Below, one piece after another: positions 4,809-5,043 of a DNA stretch of 5,043 nt. The DNA lies in NCBI GenBank assembly GCA_003577365.1, contig QEUY01000438.1, forward strand, positions 1-5,043, in the 5' to 3' direction. The notes beneath the pieces were generated by a model that saw nothing but the letters and a program-made list of their open reading frames with translations, searched no databases and had not been told where the DNA came from. Position 1 is the first letter of the stretch; each line of letters begins with the position of its first letter. The DNA comes from Chloroflexota bacterium (GTDB lineage: Bacteria; Chloroflexota; Anaerolineae; Caldilineales; Caldilineaceae). The position numbers and the translations under genes were made by a program.

Positions 4809-5043
4809 GCGGCCCAGCGCAGTTGCGTTCCAGTTGGCCAGCGCCAGATAGCCGCGGCGCGCCCGCTCTACACCAAACCAGGCTAAGGCGAGATACAGGC
4901 GCTGTGCCGAAAGCCAGGCAGCAAATGTCACCAGGCCGGCAATGAGAATGGGCAGTACCAGCGATCTGCTCAACAGGCCATCTACGCCAATCTCGAATCC
5001 AACAAATACAATACAGCCCAGCACAACGAACGCCGAGGCCAGG
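4698..5043 (-). pseudogene. Fragment of an unidentified membrane protein, entering from the right edge and fused out of frame
   Basis: The frame is open from the window edge; its first start codon in view is GTG 5024, but it continues upstream. From 5043 to about 4800 it encodes two hydrophobic segments, roughly LASAFVVLGCIVFVGFEIGV and LVLPILIAGLVTFAAWL. These are followed by a helix with Arg-rich ends (AQRLYLALAWFGVERARRG) and ALANWNATALGRAF. After the 9-bp repeat at 4791-4808 the same frame turns into Ser/Thr/Pro-rich sequence (TTTSTKRSLPTPTPSRPTP) that is the shadow of the hydrolase-like fragment, and it stops at TAG 4700-4698. The native C-terminus was therefore probably lost at the junction. 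I do not recognise the family; it could be a small membrane protein or the end of a larger transporter. Confidence 0.4.
4791..4808. repeat. 9-bp tandem repeat at the junction of the two gene fragments
   Basis: ggtgaaagc occurs at 4791-4799 and again at 4800-4808. On the minus strand this reads GCTTTCACC twice. The position where the membrane-protein frame loses sense and the hydrolase-like frame gains it coincides with this repeat, which suggests short-homology recombination or an assembly join. Confidence 0.6.

Overview
All convincing genes in this window lie on the minus strand, so transcription runs from high to low coordinates. The DNA is GC-rich by eye, uses GTG as well as ATG starts, and encodes a tandem universal stress protein next to a very long cyclic beta-glucan synthase-type protein. 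That combination would fit a Chloroflexota (Anaerolineae/Caldilinea-like) genome or metagenome bin. The taxonomic guess is an inference; nothing in the window is diagnostic.

Layout in the direction of transcription. (1) At 5043-4423 there is a remnant. A two-helix membrane-protein reading frame enters from the right edge. Near a 9-bp tandem repeat at 4791-4808 it gives way, in a different frame, to the last ~125 residues of a hydrolase-like protein. This looks like a deletion/fusion pseudogene or an assembly chimera. (2) A 150-bp intergenic region holds the best promoter in the window, with an inverted repeat in its spacer. (3) At 4272-3367 lies a dihydrodipicolinate synthase/N-acetylneuraminate lyase-family (DapA-like) aldolase or dehydratase. 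It keeps the Schiff-base lysine but lacks the DapA threonine pair and tyrosine. (4) A 124-bp spacer contains an inverted repeat, 9-bp direct repeats and a possible hairpin with the ribosome binding site in its loop. (5) At 3242-2073 lies an enolase-superfamily, mandelate racemase-type dehydratase with all metal ligands and the Asp/His dyad. (6) A 188-bp region carries a sigma70-like promoter, a 22-bp near-palindrome and a GC-rich hairpin. (7) At 1884-904 lies a two-domain universal stress protein. (8) After 46 bp containing a perfect inverted repeat, the first 285 codons of a cyclic beta-1,2-glucan synthase (NdvB/ChvB-like) start at 857 and run off the left edge.

How the genes fit together. 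The DapA-like enzyme and the enolase-superfamily enzyme form a plausible sugar-acid catabolic pair. The dehydratase would turn an aldonic or aldaric acid into a 2-keto-3-deoxy acid, and the DapA-like enzyme would cleave or dehydrate that product. The substrate cannot be read from the sequence. The stress protein and the glucan synthase look like a second transcription unit concerned with envelope or osmotic stress.

No RNA gene, CRISPR array or intact mobile element was found. The items most worth a second look are the clustered repeats in the three intergenic regions, the atypical active site of the DapA-like enzyme, and the broken/fused locus at the right edge. I see no clear evidence of a wholly new biological system.
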